Shown: in pieces, positions 1 through 9,144 of the stretch
How the letters are laid out: each line of letters begins with the position of its first letter
Numbering within the stretch: the stretch's first letter is position 1
Origin: Thiohalomonas denitrificans
Lineage (GTDB): Bacteria; Pseudomonadota; Gammaproteobacteria; Thiohalomonadales; Thiohalomonadaceae
Reading direction: 5' to 3'
Assembly: GCA_020725115.1 (NCBI GenBank)
Contig: DYFR01000002.1
Coordinates: forward strand, 45,871 to 109,870
Length of the DNA stretch: 64,000 bases
Notes under the pieces: model-generated
What the model was told of the DNA's origin: nothing
The model's input: only the letters and a program-made list of their open reading frames with translations
The model's database searches: none
Position numbers and translations under genes: made by a program

Positions 1-1
1 G

Positions 2-138
2 CACGCCAAGCACGCCAAGCACGCCAAGCACGCCAAGCACGCCAAGCACGCCAAGCACGCCAAGAAAAAATTATTGCACCCGGCGCGATCGGTCTGCGCC
101 TTGCTTGCGGTTTTCTTGGCGTGCTTGGCGTCTTGGCG
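2..138. repeat. Tandem and inverted CACGCCAAG repeat
   Basis: Seven head-to-tail copies of the 9-mer CACGCCAAG occupy 2-64 and may continue to the left of the window. After a 50-bp spacer the complement appears at 115-138 as CTTGGCGTG, CTTGGCGT and CTTGGCG. The two arms can fold into a long hairpin. It lies downstream of the minus-strand LysR gene. No gene is visible here. The layout of an inverted repeat with a variable centre resembles the other intergenic repeat families in this window. Confidence 0.85.
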
Positions 139-230
139 AGAATGAAGGTCTTTAATTTTGCATCCATTCGTGTTCATTGGCGGACGGCGGCACCGAGTAA
201 TAAGTCTTCACACTCCCGGCGAATTCGCGC

Positions 231-1229
231 CTACAGGATGTCCGCCGGCACGGCCCCCGGGGGGCGATTGGGATCCGGCGGCTCATCGCCCATGCCGCCG
301 GCAGCGTCCGCCCCCTCACTGACAAATACCTGATCCATGATGTCGATGAAGCGCTTGGCCTGGGGCGAGAGAAACCGCCCCTTGCGCAGCACGATGCCGT
401 AGGTGCGGCGCGGGAAGTACTGACTGAGGGGGATCTGGGCCAACCGCTCCTCGCCGGTGAGGCAGACATCGGTGACGATGGAGATGCCCAGCCCCAGCTC
501 CACGTATTTCTTGATCACTTCCCAGCCGCCCGCCTCCAGCGCCACGTTGTAGTTCAGATTGTGCTGCTGGAACACCAGATCGACGATGCGCCAGGTGGAC
601 AGGTGACGCGGCGGCAGAATCAGGCCATAGGGGCTGATGTCGGCCAGGGTCAGGTTCTGCTTCCTGGCCAGCGGGTGGTCGAGGGAGGTGATCAGGGTCG
701 GATCATAGGTCACCACCGGACGGTAATTGATGTCGTCCGGCACCTCCAGCATGGAACCGACAGCGAAGTCCGCCTCATCGGCACGCAGCATGGCCAGACC
801 GTCACGACCGGTGACGTTGTGCAGCTTGAGGCGGATGTGCGGATAGGCCTCGGCGAACAGCTTCATCGGCTCCGGCAGGATGTAGAGAATGGTCGATTCC
901 CCCGCGGCGATGTTCAACTCGCCCGACTCCAGCACCCCGAACTGCTCGGCGAAGGTCTCATGCAGCTTGTCGATGCCTTCCACCAGCGGTTCTGCCAGCT
1001 TGTACAGCGTATCCCCCTCCGGCGTCATCTTGATGTGCGGCCCGCGCCGTTCGAACAGGGTGATGCCGAACTCCCGCTCCAGCGCCTGAATCTGCAGCGA
1101 CACCGAGGGCTGGCTCAGAAACAGTGATTCCGCTGCCAGCGTAATGCTGCCGGTACGGGCGGTATGACAGAAGGCGCGCAGCTGTTTCAGGCGGTTCTGC
1201 TTGTAATAAAGATTGGGCAGCGATGTCAT
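231..1229 (-). CDS. LysR-family transcriptional regulator, CysB-like
   Basis: This 332-residue protein has an N-terminal winged helix-turn-helix at about residues 12-70, with the recognition region SLFLSQPSVSLQIQALE, followed by a periplasmic-binding-protein-like effector domain. Length and the opening LKQLRAFCHTARTGSITLAAE fit the CysB/Cbl side of the LysR family, whose effectors are small sulfur compounds. The C-terminal 25 residues are Pro/Gly/Ala-rich and probably disordered. It is divergent from the rnf operon with a 167-bp spacer holding a 12-bp palindrome, so it probably regulates both itself and rnf. The effector is not predictable from sequence. Confidence 0.9.
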   Translation of the reverse strand: MTSLPNLYYKQNRLKQLRAFCHTARTGSITLAAESLFLSQPSVSLQIQALEREFGITLFERRGPHIKMTPEGDTLYKLAEPLVEGIDKLHETFAEQFGVLESGELNIAAGESTILYILPEPMKLFAEAYPHIRLKLHNVTGRDGLAMLRADEADFAVGSMLEVPDDINYRPVVTYDPTLITSLDHPLARKQNLTLADISPYGLILPPRHLSTWRIVDLVFQQHNLNYNVALEAGGWEVIKKYVELGLGISIVTDVCLTGEERLAQIPLSQYFPRRTYGIVLRKGRFLSPQAKRFIDIMDQVFVSEGADAAGGMGDEPPDPNRPPGAVPADIL

Positions 1230-1252
1230 GACCGGTCCTCAGTATTGGCTAT

Positions 1253-1264
1253 CTCAATATTGAG
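1253..1264. promoter_or_regulatory. Palindrome in the lysR/rnfB divergent spacer
   Basis: CTCAATATTGAG is a perfect 12-bp palindrome, 24 bp upstream of the lysR start, in the AT-rich spacer between lysR and rnfB. LysR regulators usually bind a short interrupted dyad in such divergent spacers. This is the best operator candidate. No protein binding is shown. Confidence 0.5.
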
Positions 1265-1396
1265 CATTGAAATAATTGACGCGTCAAATACACGAAACAA
1301 TTTTAGACTTCGTATGCATACAGGAAATGCGGTTATTTGTTGATTATTTTTGTATGGATTTAGACCCAGTATTGATTTTATTGGAGGCATGGCGCG

Positions 1397-2272
1397 TTGA
1401 GCCCCATTTTACACATTGCCGCAGCGGGTGGCTTCATGGCAGCACTGGGGGTGGCTCTGGCCATGCTCCTCGCCATCGCCAGCCGTCGGCTCTATGTATA
1501 TGAAGACCCGCGCATCGACGAGGTGGAGGACATGCTGCCCCACTCCAACTGCGGTGCCTGCGGTACGCCGGGCTGCCGTCAGTTCGCCGAAATGCTGATC
1601 AAGGGCGAGGTGGAGCCGGGCCAGTGCACCGTGAATTCCGCCGAGGCCAACCAGGAGGTTGCCGACTACCTGGGCGTGGATGTGGGTGACATCGAAAAGC
1701 AGGTGGCGCGTCTGGCCTGCGCCGGCGGCGTCCATGTAGCCCGCACCCGGGCCCGCTATGCAGGCATGAAGTCCTGCCGCGCCGCCGCCCTGGTGTCCGG
1801 CGGCGGCAAGGGCTGCACCTGGGGCTGCCTGGGTCTGGCTGACTGCGAAGTCGTCTGTGACTTCGACGCCATCACCATGAACGCACACAGCCTGCCGCTG
1901 GTGGATGCGGCCAAGTGCACCGCCTGCGGCGACTGTGTCGAGGTCTGCCCCAAGGCCCTGTTCTCCCTGCAGCCGGTAAGCCGCCAGCTGTGGGTGGCCT
2001 GTCGCAACCGCCAACCCGGCGACGAGGCCGAGCTGGAGTGCGAGGTGGCCTGCACCGCCTGTGCCCGCTGCGCCGCCGACGCACCGGAAGGGCTGATCAC
2101 CATGCAGAACGAACTGGCGAACATCGATTACAGCAAGAACGCCCTGGCCTCGCGCATAGCCATCGAGCGCTGTCCCACCGGGGCCATCGTCTGGCTGGAT
2201 GACAAGACCGGGCCGCAGCGCGGCCGAGATGCAAAGAAAGTGGTGCGCCAGGAAGCGCTGCCGATCGGGTAA
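1397..2272 (+). CDS. rnfB: Rnf electron transport complex subunit B
   Basis: RnfB is the iron-sulfur subunit that passes electrons between ferredoxin and the Rnf membrane core. The 291-residue protein has an N-terminal membrane helix (about residues 5-28), the cluster motif NCGACGTPGC (about 51-60), and two ferredoxin-like cysteine sets near residues 138-155 and 173-184 (CTACGDCVEVCP). A third set, CTACARCAADAP, follows and has only three cysteines. The start is a TTG at 1397, preceded by GGAGG at 1383-1387, which gives better spacing than any nearby ATG. It is the first gene of an rnf operon, but the order is unusual because a PFOR gene follows before rnfC. Confidence 0.9.
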   Translation: MSPILHIAAAGGFMAALGVALAMLLAIASRRLYVYEDPRIDEVEDMLPHSNCGACGTPGCRQFAEMLIKGEVEPGQCTVNSAEANQEVADYLGVDVGDIEKQVARLACAGGVHVARTRARYAGMKSCRAAALVSGGGKGCTWGCLGLADCEVVCDFDAITMNAHSLPLVDAAKCTACGDCVEVCPKALFSLQPVSRQLWVACRNRQPGDEAELECEVACTACARCAADAPEGLITMQNELANIDYSKNALASRIAIERCPTGAIVWLDDKTGPQRGRDAKKVVRQEALPIG

Positions 2273-2291
2273 GGCAAAGACTGCAAGGCTA

Positions 2292-2368
2292 TCCGCGAAT
2301 GAACGCGAAACACGCAAATAAATCTTTGGCAACACATTATTCGCGTTGATTTGCGTTCATTTGCGGAC
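2292..2368. repeat. Intergenic inverted repeat, CGCAAAT family (copy 1)
   Basis: The arms begin TCCGCGAATGAACGCG and end CGTTCATTTGCGGA, separated by a variable centre. The same ends recur at 14738-14811 and 34612-34680. It fills the rnfB-PFOR gap. It has the layout of a small non-coding palindromic element. Confidence 0.8.
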
Positions 2369-2398
2369 TGATTTTCAGATTCAGTGAGGGTGAACGAT

Positions 2399-5300
2399 AT
2401 GTTCGGAAAGAAAGAGACCAAGACCTTCAGGTATCCGGGTATCCGCATGGCCATGGACGGCAACACCGCCGTCATCATGTGCGAGCGCGAGTCATCGGAT
2501 GCCGCCGGCGCCTATCCGATCACCCCATCCACCCAGATGGGCGAGTACTGGGCCGAGGAAGTGGCCAACGGCCACATCAACATTTCCGATCGCACGCTGA
2601 TCTTCGTCGAACCCGAGTCCGAGCACGCCGCCGCCGCCGTCACCGCCGGCATGTCCATGACCGGCCTGCGCGCCACCAACTTCTCCTCGGCACAGGGCGT
2701 GGCCTTCATGCACGAATCCCTCTATGCCGCGGCCGGCAAGCGCCTGCCCTACGTGCTGAACATCGGCTGCCGCGCCATCACCAAGGCCTCGCTCAACGTG
2801 CATTGCGGCCACGATGACTACCACTGCATCGACGATACCGGCTTCTTCCAGGTCTTCGCCAGAAATGCCCAGGGCGCCGCGGATCTCAACCTCATCGGCC
2901 GCAAGATTGCCGAGCTGGCGCTGACACCGGCGGTGGTGGCGCAGGACGGCTTCCTCACCACCCACCTGATCGAACCGCTCAACGTGCCCGAGCGCGAACT
3001 GATCGAGGAGTTTCTCGGCCGCCCCGACGACCTGATCGACTGTCCCACCCCGGCGCAGAAGATGCTCTACGGCGAGAAGCGCCGCCGCGTGCCGATGCTG
3101 TGGGACATGGACGCACCGATGGTATCCGGCACGGTGCAGAACCAGGACGCCTACATGCAGGCAGTGGCCGCGCAGCGTCCCTATTTCTACGCCCATATCC
3201 CGCAGCTCGCCGATCAGGTGATGGACGAGTACTACGAACTTACCGGCCGCCGCTACAATCGCCTCAGCAGCTACAAGACCGAAGATGCCGACTACCTCAT
3301 CGTCGGCATGGGCTCGATGATCGTGCAGGCGCAGACCGTGGCCGATTACCTGCGCGAAAACCGCAAGCTCAAGGTGGGCGTCATCGACGCCACCATGTTC
3401 CGCCCCTTCCCCGGCGACCTGATGGGCAAGGCCCTCAAGGGCAAGAAGGGCGTGGTGGTGCTGGAGCGCACCGACCAGCCGCTGGCCGAAGACCTGCCGC
3501 TGATGCGCGAGGTGCGTGCGGCCATGAACAAGTGCATGGAAAACGGCACCGTGGCCAAGGGCGAGGAACTGCCCTATCCCGACTACGACAGCTACCGCCA
3601 GGGCGATGCCCCGCGCCTGTACTCCGGCGCCTATGGTCTGGGCTCGCGCGACCTGCAACCGGAAGGCCTCATCGGTGCCGTCGAGAACATGTTGCCGGAC
3701 GGCAGGAAGCAGAAATTCTTCTACCTGGGTATCGATTTCGTACGTGACGAAGCGGCCACGCCCAAACAGGAGATCCAGATGCAGCAGCTGCTGGAATCCT
3801 ATCCGCAGGTAAAGGATCTGGCCGTGCACGGCTCGGAAAATCCCAACCTGATGCCGGACGGCTCCATCACCGTGCGCATGCACTCGGTGGGCGGCTGGGG
3901 CGCCATCACCACCGGCAAGAATCTGGCGATGACCCTGTACGAACTGCTGGGCTACGAAATCAAGTCCAACCCCAAGTACGGTTCGGAGAAGAAGGGCCAG
4001 CCCACCACCTATTATCTGGCGGCCGCCCCCACCCCGATTCGCATCAACTGTGAATTCACCTTCGTCGACGTGGTGCTGTCACCGGATCCCAATGTGTTCG
4101 GCCACTCCAATCCGCTGTTCGGCCTGAAGAAGGGCGGCGTACTGATCATCCAGTCCTCCTTCGACGATCCGGATCAACTGTGGGCCACCATTCCGCGTCA
4201 CTCCCAGCAATTCATCGTCGACAACGACATCCGCGTTTTCTACGTCGACGGTTTCAAGATCGCCCGCGAGGAGGCATCCAATCCGGAGCTGCAACTGCGC
4301 ATGCAGGGCAACGCCTTTCAGGGCGCCTTCTTCGCCGGTTCCCCCCTGATGGCAATGGCCGGCCTGGATGAAGGCAAGCTGTTCAAGACCATCGAGGATC
4401 AGCTGCTGGCCAAGTTCGGCGCCAAGGGCAAGCGCGTGGTGGAAGACAATGTGCGCGTGGTGCGCCGCGGCTTCAGCGAGGTGCACGAGATCGTCAACAA
4501 GAAGGTCGGCGTAACCCTGCAGGAACTGCGCAGCAGCGAGTCCATGCTGCCCATCATGCTCAAGCACCTGCCGGAAGGCGAAGGCCAGCTGCACGACATT
4601 CACCGCTTCTGGGAGCAGACCGGCTACTTCTATGCCACCGGCCGTGGTTCCGACAACCTGGCCGATCCCTATATGGGCCTGTCGCTGATACCCGCTGCCA
4701 CCGGCGTGTTCCGCGACATGACCAACATCCGCTTCGACTATCCGAAGTGGGTGGCGGAGAACTGCACCGCCTGCGGTAACTGCTATACCGTCTGCCCCGA
4801 TGCCTCCATCCCGGGTCTGGTCAACTCCGTCGGCGAGGTATTCGCCACCGCCATTCACCGCATCGAATCCAAGGGTGTGCTGACCGTGCACCTGCGCCGC
4901 GAGACGCGCAAGGTGGAAAAGAAGCTGCGCGACCTGCTCAACACCGCCGGCGAGGCCGCCAAGGTGCGCAACCTGCTGGATCAGGCCATGCTGGAAGTGC
5001 TGGCCGAGTCCGAGCTGGAGGGTGATGCCCGCGCCAAGCTGGAGCAGGAATTCGGCCAGCTGATGGATGCCATGGGCAGCTTCGAGTTCGCCGTCACCAA
5101 GCCCTACTGGATCAATCACGAAAAGAAGGAAAAAGGCAGCGGCGGCCTGTTCTCCATCACTGTCAATCCGGCCACCTGCAAGGGCTGCATGGAGTGCGTC
5201 GAGGTGTGCGACGACCAGGCCCTGGTCAAGACCAGGCAGACCGACGAAACCGTGACCCGCATGCACAGCGACTGGGCCTTCTGGCTCGACCTGCCCACTA

Positions 5301-7318
5301 CCAACCCGAACTACATCCGCATCGACGATCTGAACGAAAAGATCGGCGCACTGGATACGCTGCTGCTGGACAAGCGCAACTACGGCGCCATGGTGTGCGG
5401 CGACGGCTCCTGCCTGGGCTGCGGCGAAAAGACCGCCATCCACCTGTTCACCAGCACCGTCACCGCATTGATGCAGCCGCGCGTGAAGAAGCAGATCGCC
5501 AAACTGGATGATCTGATCCAGAAGCTGGAGCAGCACATCCGCCTCAAGCTGGCGGCAGGCGTGGATCTGTCCGACAGCGACACCATCAATCAGGTGGTGG
5601 ACGGCGTCAACGGCACCGACCTGACCCTGTCCTCGCTCTCCGCCACCCTCGATGCCGGTCACGAGAAGACCGTCATCGACAAGCAATGGCTGAAGTGGGC
5701 CACCAACCTGCTCGAACGCCTGCGCGACATGAAGTGGCGTTACCAGGAAGGTCCGACCGGCCGTGGCCGCGCCGAGATGGGCATCGTCAACTCCACCGGC
5801 TGCACCTCGGTGTGGGGTTCGACCTTCCCGTTCAATCCCTATCCCTTCCCCTGGACCTCACACCTGTTCCAGGACAGCCCGTCGGTGGCGATGGGCCTGT
5901 TCGAGGGCCACATGGTGAAGATGGCCGACGGCTTCAAGGCCATCCGCATGGCGGAGCTGGAGCTGGAGGGCAAGTACAATGCGGAGGAACATCAGCCCTA
6001 CTTCCGCCAGTTCGACTGGAAGGACTTCAGCGATGAGGAATGGCTGCTGTGCCCGCCGGTGGTCGCCGTCGGCGGCGATGGCGCGATGTACGATATAGGC
6101 TTCCAGAACCTGTCGCGTGCGCTGGCCTCCGGCATGCCCATCAAGGTGATGGTGGTGGACACCCAGGTGTACTCCAACACCGGTGGCCAGGCCTGCACCT
6201 CCGGCTTCGTCAGCCAGGTGGCCGACATGTCGCCCTACGGCAAGAACTGGAAGGGCAAGACCGAGATCCGTAAGGAGGCCGGCCTCATCGCCGTGGCGCA
6301 CCGCACCAGCTTCATCCTGCAAAGCTCCACCAGCAACTTGACCCACCTGCTGGAAGGCTATATCGACGGCCTCAACAGTCGCCGCCCGGCGATGTTCAAC
6401 ATCTACACCACCTGCCAGCCGGAACACGGTGTCAGCGACGATGCCTCCAACCGCCAGGGCAAGCTGGCGGTGGAGTCGCGCGCCTATCCGCTGTTCCGCT
6501 ATGACCCGGACAGGGGCACCACCTTCCCCGAGTGCTTCGACATGGAAGGCAACCCGGCGCTGGAAGACGACTGGCCGATGTACACCATCGACTACGTGGA
6601 CGAGAACGGTCGCAAGGAAAAGCTGGAGGTACCGATGACCTTCGCCGACTTTGCCGTCACCGAGGGCCGCTTCCGCAAGCACTTCAAGAAGGCACCGCGC
6701 GAGACCTGGAATGACACCATGGTGCCGTTTCATGAGTTCCTCACCCTGGACAATGACGACCGCGACGGCAAGTTCCCGTACATCTGGGCGGTGGACGCCA
6801 AGAACCGTCTCAACCGTGTGCTGTGCGCACAGGAGATCGTCAATTCCGCCGAGGAGCGCCGCGACTTCTGGCGTCAGCTCAAGTCCATCGCCGGCATCGA
6901 CCGCCAGGTGGACGTGGGCGCCATTGTGCAGCAGGCCAAGGCGGAGATGGCGCAGAAGCTGTCTTCCACCCTGCTCTCGCTGGCTGCCTCCGGCGACATG
7001 TCAGCCTTCGCCGGTGGTTCCGTGTCGGCCAATGGCAATGGCAACGGGTCGGCACATGCCGCTGCCGATTACGAGCCGGTGTGGATTGAAACGCCGGAGT
7101 GTACCGCCTGTGACGAATGCACCAACCTCAACCCGAAAATATTCGCCTACAACGATAACAAGCAGGCCATCGTGATCGATCCGAAGGCCGGGCCGTTCAA
7201 GGACATCGTCAAGGCGGCGGAAAAGTGCACCGCGGGCTGCATCCACCCGGGCACACCGTTCAACCCCAACGAGGCCGGCGTGGACAAGCTGATCCAGCGC
7301 GCGGCGAAGTATCAATGA
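2399..7318 (+). CDS. nifJ: Pyruvate:ferredoxin (flavodoxin) oxidoreductase, oversized, in rnf operon
   Basis: The enzyme interconverts pyruvate plus CoA with acetyl-CoA, CO2 and reduced ferredoxin, using thiamine diphosphate and Fe-S clusters. Visible in order: POR N-terminal domain (AYPITPSTQMGEYW, about residue 40), domain II, the gamma domain (GGWGAITTGKNLAM, about 500), two 4Fe-4S motifs (CTACGNCYTVCP near 785 and CKGCMECVEVC near 927), the CGDGSCLGCGEK motif near 1000, and the TPP-binding GGDGAMYDIGFQN near 1225. At 1639 residues it is far longer than the usual 1170-1200. Extra material includes a helical stretch near 1030-1110 and a C-terminal ferredoxin-like region (CTACDEC near 1567, KCTAGC near 1608). 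ATG 2399 is chosen over GTG 2384 because GAGGGTG precedes it at good spacing. Direction in vivo is unknown. Confidence 0.92.
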   Translation: MFGKKETKTFRYPGIRMAMDGNTAVIMCERESSDAAGAYPITPSTQMGEYWAEEVANGHINISDRTLIFVEPESEHAAAAVTAGMSMTGLRATNFSSAQGVAFMHESLYAAAGKRLPYVLNIGCRAITKASLNVHCGHDDYHCIDDTGFFQVFARNAQGAADLNLIGRKIAELALTPAVVAQDGFLTTHLIEPLNVPERELIEEFLGRPDDLIDCPTPAQKMLYGEKRRRVPMLWDMDAPMVSGTVQNQDAYMQAVAAQRPYFYAHIPQLADQVMDEYYELTGRRYNRLSSYKTEDADYLIVGMGSMIVQAQTVADYLRENRKLKVGVIDATMFRPFPGDLMGKALKGKKGVVVLERTDQPLAEDLPLMREVRAAMNKCMENGTVAKGEELPYPDYDSYRQGDAPRLYSGAYGLGSRDLQPEGLIGAVENMLPDGRKQKFFYLGIDFVRDEAATPKQEIQMQQLLESYPQVKDLAVHGSENPNLMPDGSITVRMHSVGGWGAITTGKNLAMTLYELLGYEIKSNPKYGSEKKGQPTTYYLAAAPTPIRINCEFTFVDVVLSPDPNVFGHSNPLFGLKKGGVLIIQSSFDDPDQLWATIPRHSQQFIVDNDIRVFYVDGFKIAREEASNPELQLRMQGNAFQGAFFAGSPLMAMAGLDEGKLFKTIEDQLLAKFGAKGKRVVEDNVRVVRRGFSEVHEIVNKKVGVTLQELRSSESMLPIMLKHLPEGEGQLHDIHRFWEQTGYFYATGRGSDNLADPYMGLSLIPAATGVFRDMTNIRFDYPKWVAENCTACGNCYTVCPDASIPGLVNSVGEVFATAIHRIESKGVLTVHLRRETRKVEKKLRDLLNTAGEAAKVRNLLDQAMLEVLAESELEGDARAKLEQEFGQLMDAMGSFEFAVTKPYWINHEKKEKGSGGLFSITVNPATCKGCMECVEVCDDQALVKTRQTDETVTRMHSDWAFWLDLPTTNPNYIRIDDLNEKIGALDTLLLDKRNYGAMVCGDGSCLGCGEKTAIHLFTSTVTALMQPRVKKQIAKLDDLIQKLEQHIRLKLAAGVDLSDSDTINQVVDGVNGTDLTLSSLSATLDAGHEKTVIDKQWLKWATNLLERLRDMKWRYQEGPTGRGRAEMGIVNSTGCTSVWGSTFPFNPYPFPWTSHLFQDSPSVAMGLFEGHMVKMADGFKAIRMAELELEGKYNAEEHQPYFRQFDWKDFSDEEWLLCPPVVAVGGDGAMYDIGFQNLSRALASGMPIKVMVVDTQVYSNTGGQACTSGFVSQVADMSPYGKNWKGKTEIRKEAGLIAVAHRTSFILQSSTSNLTHLLEGYIDGLNSRRPAMFNIYTTCQPEHGVSDDASNRQGKLAVESRAYPLFRYDPDRGTTFPECFDMEGNPALEDDWPMYTIDYVDENGRKEKLEVPMTFADFAVTEGRFRKHFKKAPRETWNDTMVPFHEFLTLDNDDRDGKFPYIWAVDAKNRLNRVLCAQEIVNSAEERRDFWRQLKSIAGIDRQVDVGAIVQQAKAEMAQKLSSTLLSLAASGDMSAFAGGSVSANGNGNGSAHAAADYEPVWIETPECTACDECTNLNPKIFAYNDNKQAIVIDPKAGPFKDIVKAAEKCTAGCIHPGTPFNPNEAGVDKLIQRAAKYQ

Positions 7319-7508
7319 TGGTGCAGGAGCCGAGTCCCCTCGGCGAATGGATGTAATAAAGGAGTTCGGTTTCAACGGGTGTGCGAAACGCATCTGGCGG
7401 AAAAAATCCGCAAACAACAGTTTCTTTCGGTGCTCCCTCCGAGAAGTTGTCCCTCCCCGCCTTGGGGAGGGAATTTTTTTCGGACCGGACAGAAGCGAAA
7501 GACAAGAA

Positions 7509-7620
7509 TTTCACCACAGAGACGCAGAGTGCGCCGAGGAAAAACAAATGCTCGGATGTGTTACATCAAAAATTTGTTCTTTTCTCCGCGCCTCCGCGTC
7601 TCTGCGGCAAATGTTTTTTT
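7509..7620. repeat. Intergenic inverted repeat, CGCAGAGACGCAGAG family (copy 1)
   Basis: The left arm is TTTCACCACAGAGACGCAGAG and the right arm is CCGCGTCTCTGCGGCAAA. Related copies lie at 8984-9131 and 60011-60146. It accounts for most of the 313-bp gap between the PFOR gene and rnfC. The first 190 bp of that gap (7319-7508) show no gene. Confidence 0.8.
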
Positions 7621-7631
7621 AAGGGCACGCG

Positions 7632-8972
7632 ATGACACTGTTACGCTGGTTCGGACGGAAGACCTTCTCGCACGGGATCCATCCGCAGGCACACAAGGAG
7701 GATACGGCGGACAAGCCGATCCGCCGCCTGCCGTTCGCACCGCGCATGGTAGTGCCGCTGGCCCAGCATCTGGGCAAACCCTCGCGCCCCGTCGTCAGGG
7801 TCGGCGAAGAGGTGGGGCGCGGCCAGCTCATCGCCGAGGCCGACGGCTTCATGTCGGTGCCGCAGCATGCCCCCGCCACCGGCGTGGTGGAGGCCATCAC
7901 CCTGATGCCCAGCGCCCAGGGCCCGCGCGTGCCCTCCATCGTCATCCGCGTCTACGAGGCCTCCAACCAGGAGGTGCTGTGGCGCACACCGCGCGACATG
8001 GACAGTCTCACGCCGGAGCAGATCGTACAGGCGGTGCAGGACACCGGCCTGGTGGGACTGGGCGGCGCCGCCTTCCCTTCCCACGTCAAGCTCAAGGTGC
8101 CGCAGGACGCCGTCATCGACACCCTGATCGTCAACGGTTGCGAGTGCGAGCCCTATCTCACCACCGACCATCGCGTGATGCTGGAACAGGGGCCGGATCT
8201 GATCCGCGGCACGCAATACGCCATGCGCGTGGTCGGTGCCAGGCAGGCCATCATCGGCGTGGAGGACAACAAGCCCGATGCCATTGCGGCCATCCGCCGG
8301 CACCTGCCCGCCGACGGCTGCATCCGTGTCGAGGCAGTGGTGACCAAGTATCCGCAGGGTGCGGAGAAGATGCTGATCGCCACCCTGCTCGGCCGCGAGG
8401 TTCCCTCCGGTGGACGCTCCGCGGAGATCGGCGTGGTGGTCAACAACGTCGGCACCCTCACCGCCCTGGGCCGGCTGCTGCCGCGCGGCGAGGGTCTCAT
8501 CGAACGCGTCATCACCGTCGCCGGCCCAGGCATAAAGAAGCCCGGCAACTATCTGGTTCCCATCGGCACCCCGCTGCGCTTCCTGCTCAACCACGTCGGC
8601 TTCAGCGGCAGCGAGCAGGAGGTGATCCTGGGCGGGCCGATGATGGGCAATGCCGTGTCCTCGCTGGACGTACCGGTGACCAAGGGCTCCTCCGGCGTGC
8701 TGGTGCTGTCCAGCAGCGAGATTCAGGCAGAAACACGCCGCATCCATCCCTGCATCAAGTGCGGCAAATGCGTGGCGGCCTGCCCGATGCACCTCAATCC
8801 CACCCAGCTGGGGCTGCTCGCCGCCAAGCGTGAATACGAGGTGATGACCGAGCGTTTCCACCTCATGGACTGCATCGAGTGCGGCTGCTGCAGCTTTGTC
8901 TGCCCCTCTTCCATACCGCTGGTGCAATACTTCCGTATCGCCAAGTCCATCCTGCGCGAGCGTGCGGCGTGA
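7632..8972 (+). CDS. rnfC: Rnf electron transport complex subunit C
   Basis: RnfC is the peripheral NADH-binding and FMN-containing subunit facing the cytoplasm. The 446-residue protein contains the NADH/FMN-binding core (GLVGLGGAAFPSHVKL near residue 140, NGCECEPYL near 175) and two C-terminal 4Fe-4S motifs, CIKCGKCVAACP near 376 and CIECGCCSFVCP near 415. It ends shortly after the second motif, so it lacks the long Ala/Lys-rich tail of E. coli RsxC. It is separated from the PFOR gene by a palindromic repeat but keeps operon orientation. Confidence 0.95.
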   Translation: MTLLRWFGRKTFSHGIHPQAHKEDTADKPIRRLPFAPRMVVPLAQHLGKPSRPVVRVGEEVGRGQLIAEADGFMSVPQHAPATGVVEAITLMPSAQGPRVPSIVIRVYEASNQEVLWRTPRDMDSLTPEQIVQAVQDTGLVGLGGAAFPSHVKLKVPQDAVIDTLIVNGCECEPYLTTDHRVMLEQGPDLIRGTQYAMRVVGARQAIIGVEDNKPDAIAAIRRHLPADGCIRVEAVVTKYPQGAEKMLIATLLGREVPSGGRSAEIGVVVNNVGTLTALGRLLPRGEGLIERVITVAGPGIKKPGNYLVPIGTPLRFLLNHVGFSGSEQEVILGGPMMGNAVSSLDVPVTKGSSGVLVLSSSEIQAETRRIHPCIKCGKCVAACPMHLNPTQLGLLAAKREYEVMTERFHLMDCIECGCCSFVCPSSIPLVQYFRIAKSILRERAA

Positions 8973-8983
8973 TGAACCGAAAT

Positions 8984-9131
8984 ATTTCACCGCAGAGACG
9001 CAGAGCACGCAGAGAACTCTTGTGTTCTGGATTGCTGCCTGCCGTCGCCGCTACCCATGGCACCTGTTACAACGTGCGGGCGTTTGATCACCCGGCAATA
9101 CTCGGCGTCCTCTGCGCCTCTGCGGTGACAT
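8984..9131. repeat. Intergenic inverted repeat, CGCAGAGACGCAGAG family (copy 2)
   Basis: The left arm TTTCACCGCAGAGACGCAGAG and right arm CTCTGCGCCTCTGCGGTGA flank an unrelated centre of about 100 bp. It fills the rnfC-rnfD gap. No reading frame in it looks like a gene. Confidence 0.8.
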
Positions 9132-9144
9132 TGGGGTTTACCGG

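Noticed and set aside
2-64. Possible CRISPR array
   Set aside because: The 9-bp units are directly adjacent without spacers, and no cas genes are present.
2492-6733. Long antisense frames opposite the PFOR gene
   Set aside because: They mirror the codon pattern of the GC-rich sense gene, have His/Leu/Ala-biased composition and match no protein family.
7379-8833. 484-residue frame overlapping rnfC
   Set aside because: It is a +1 frame shadow with low-complexity Arg/Pro/Gly content and starts inside a palindromic repeat.
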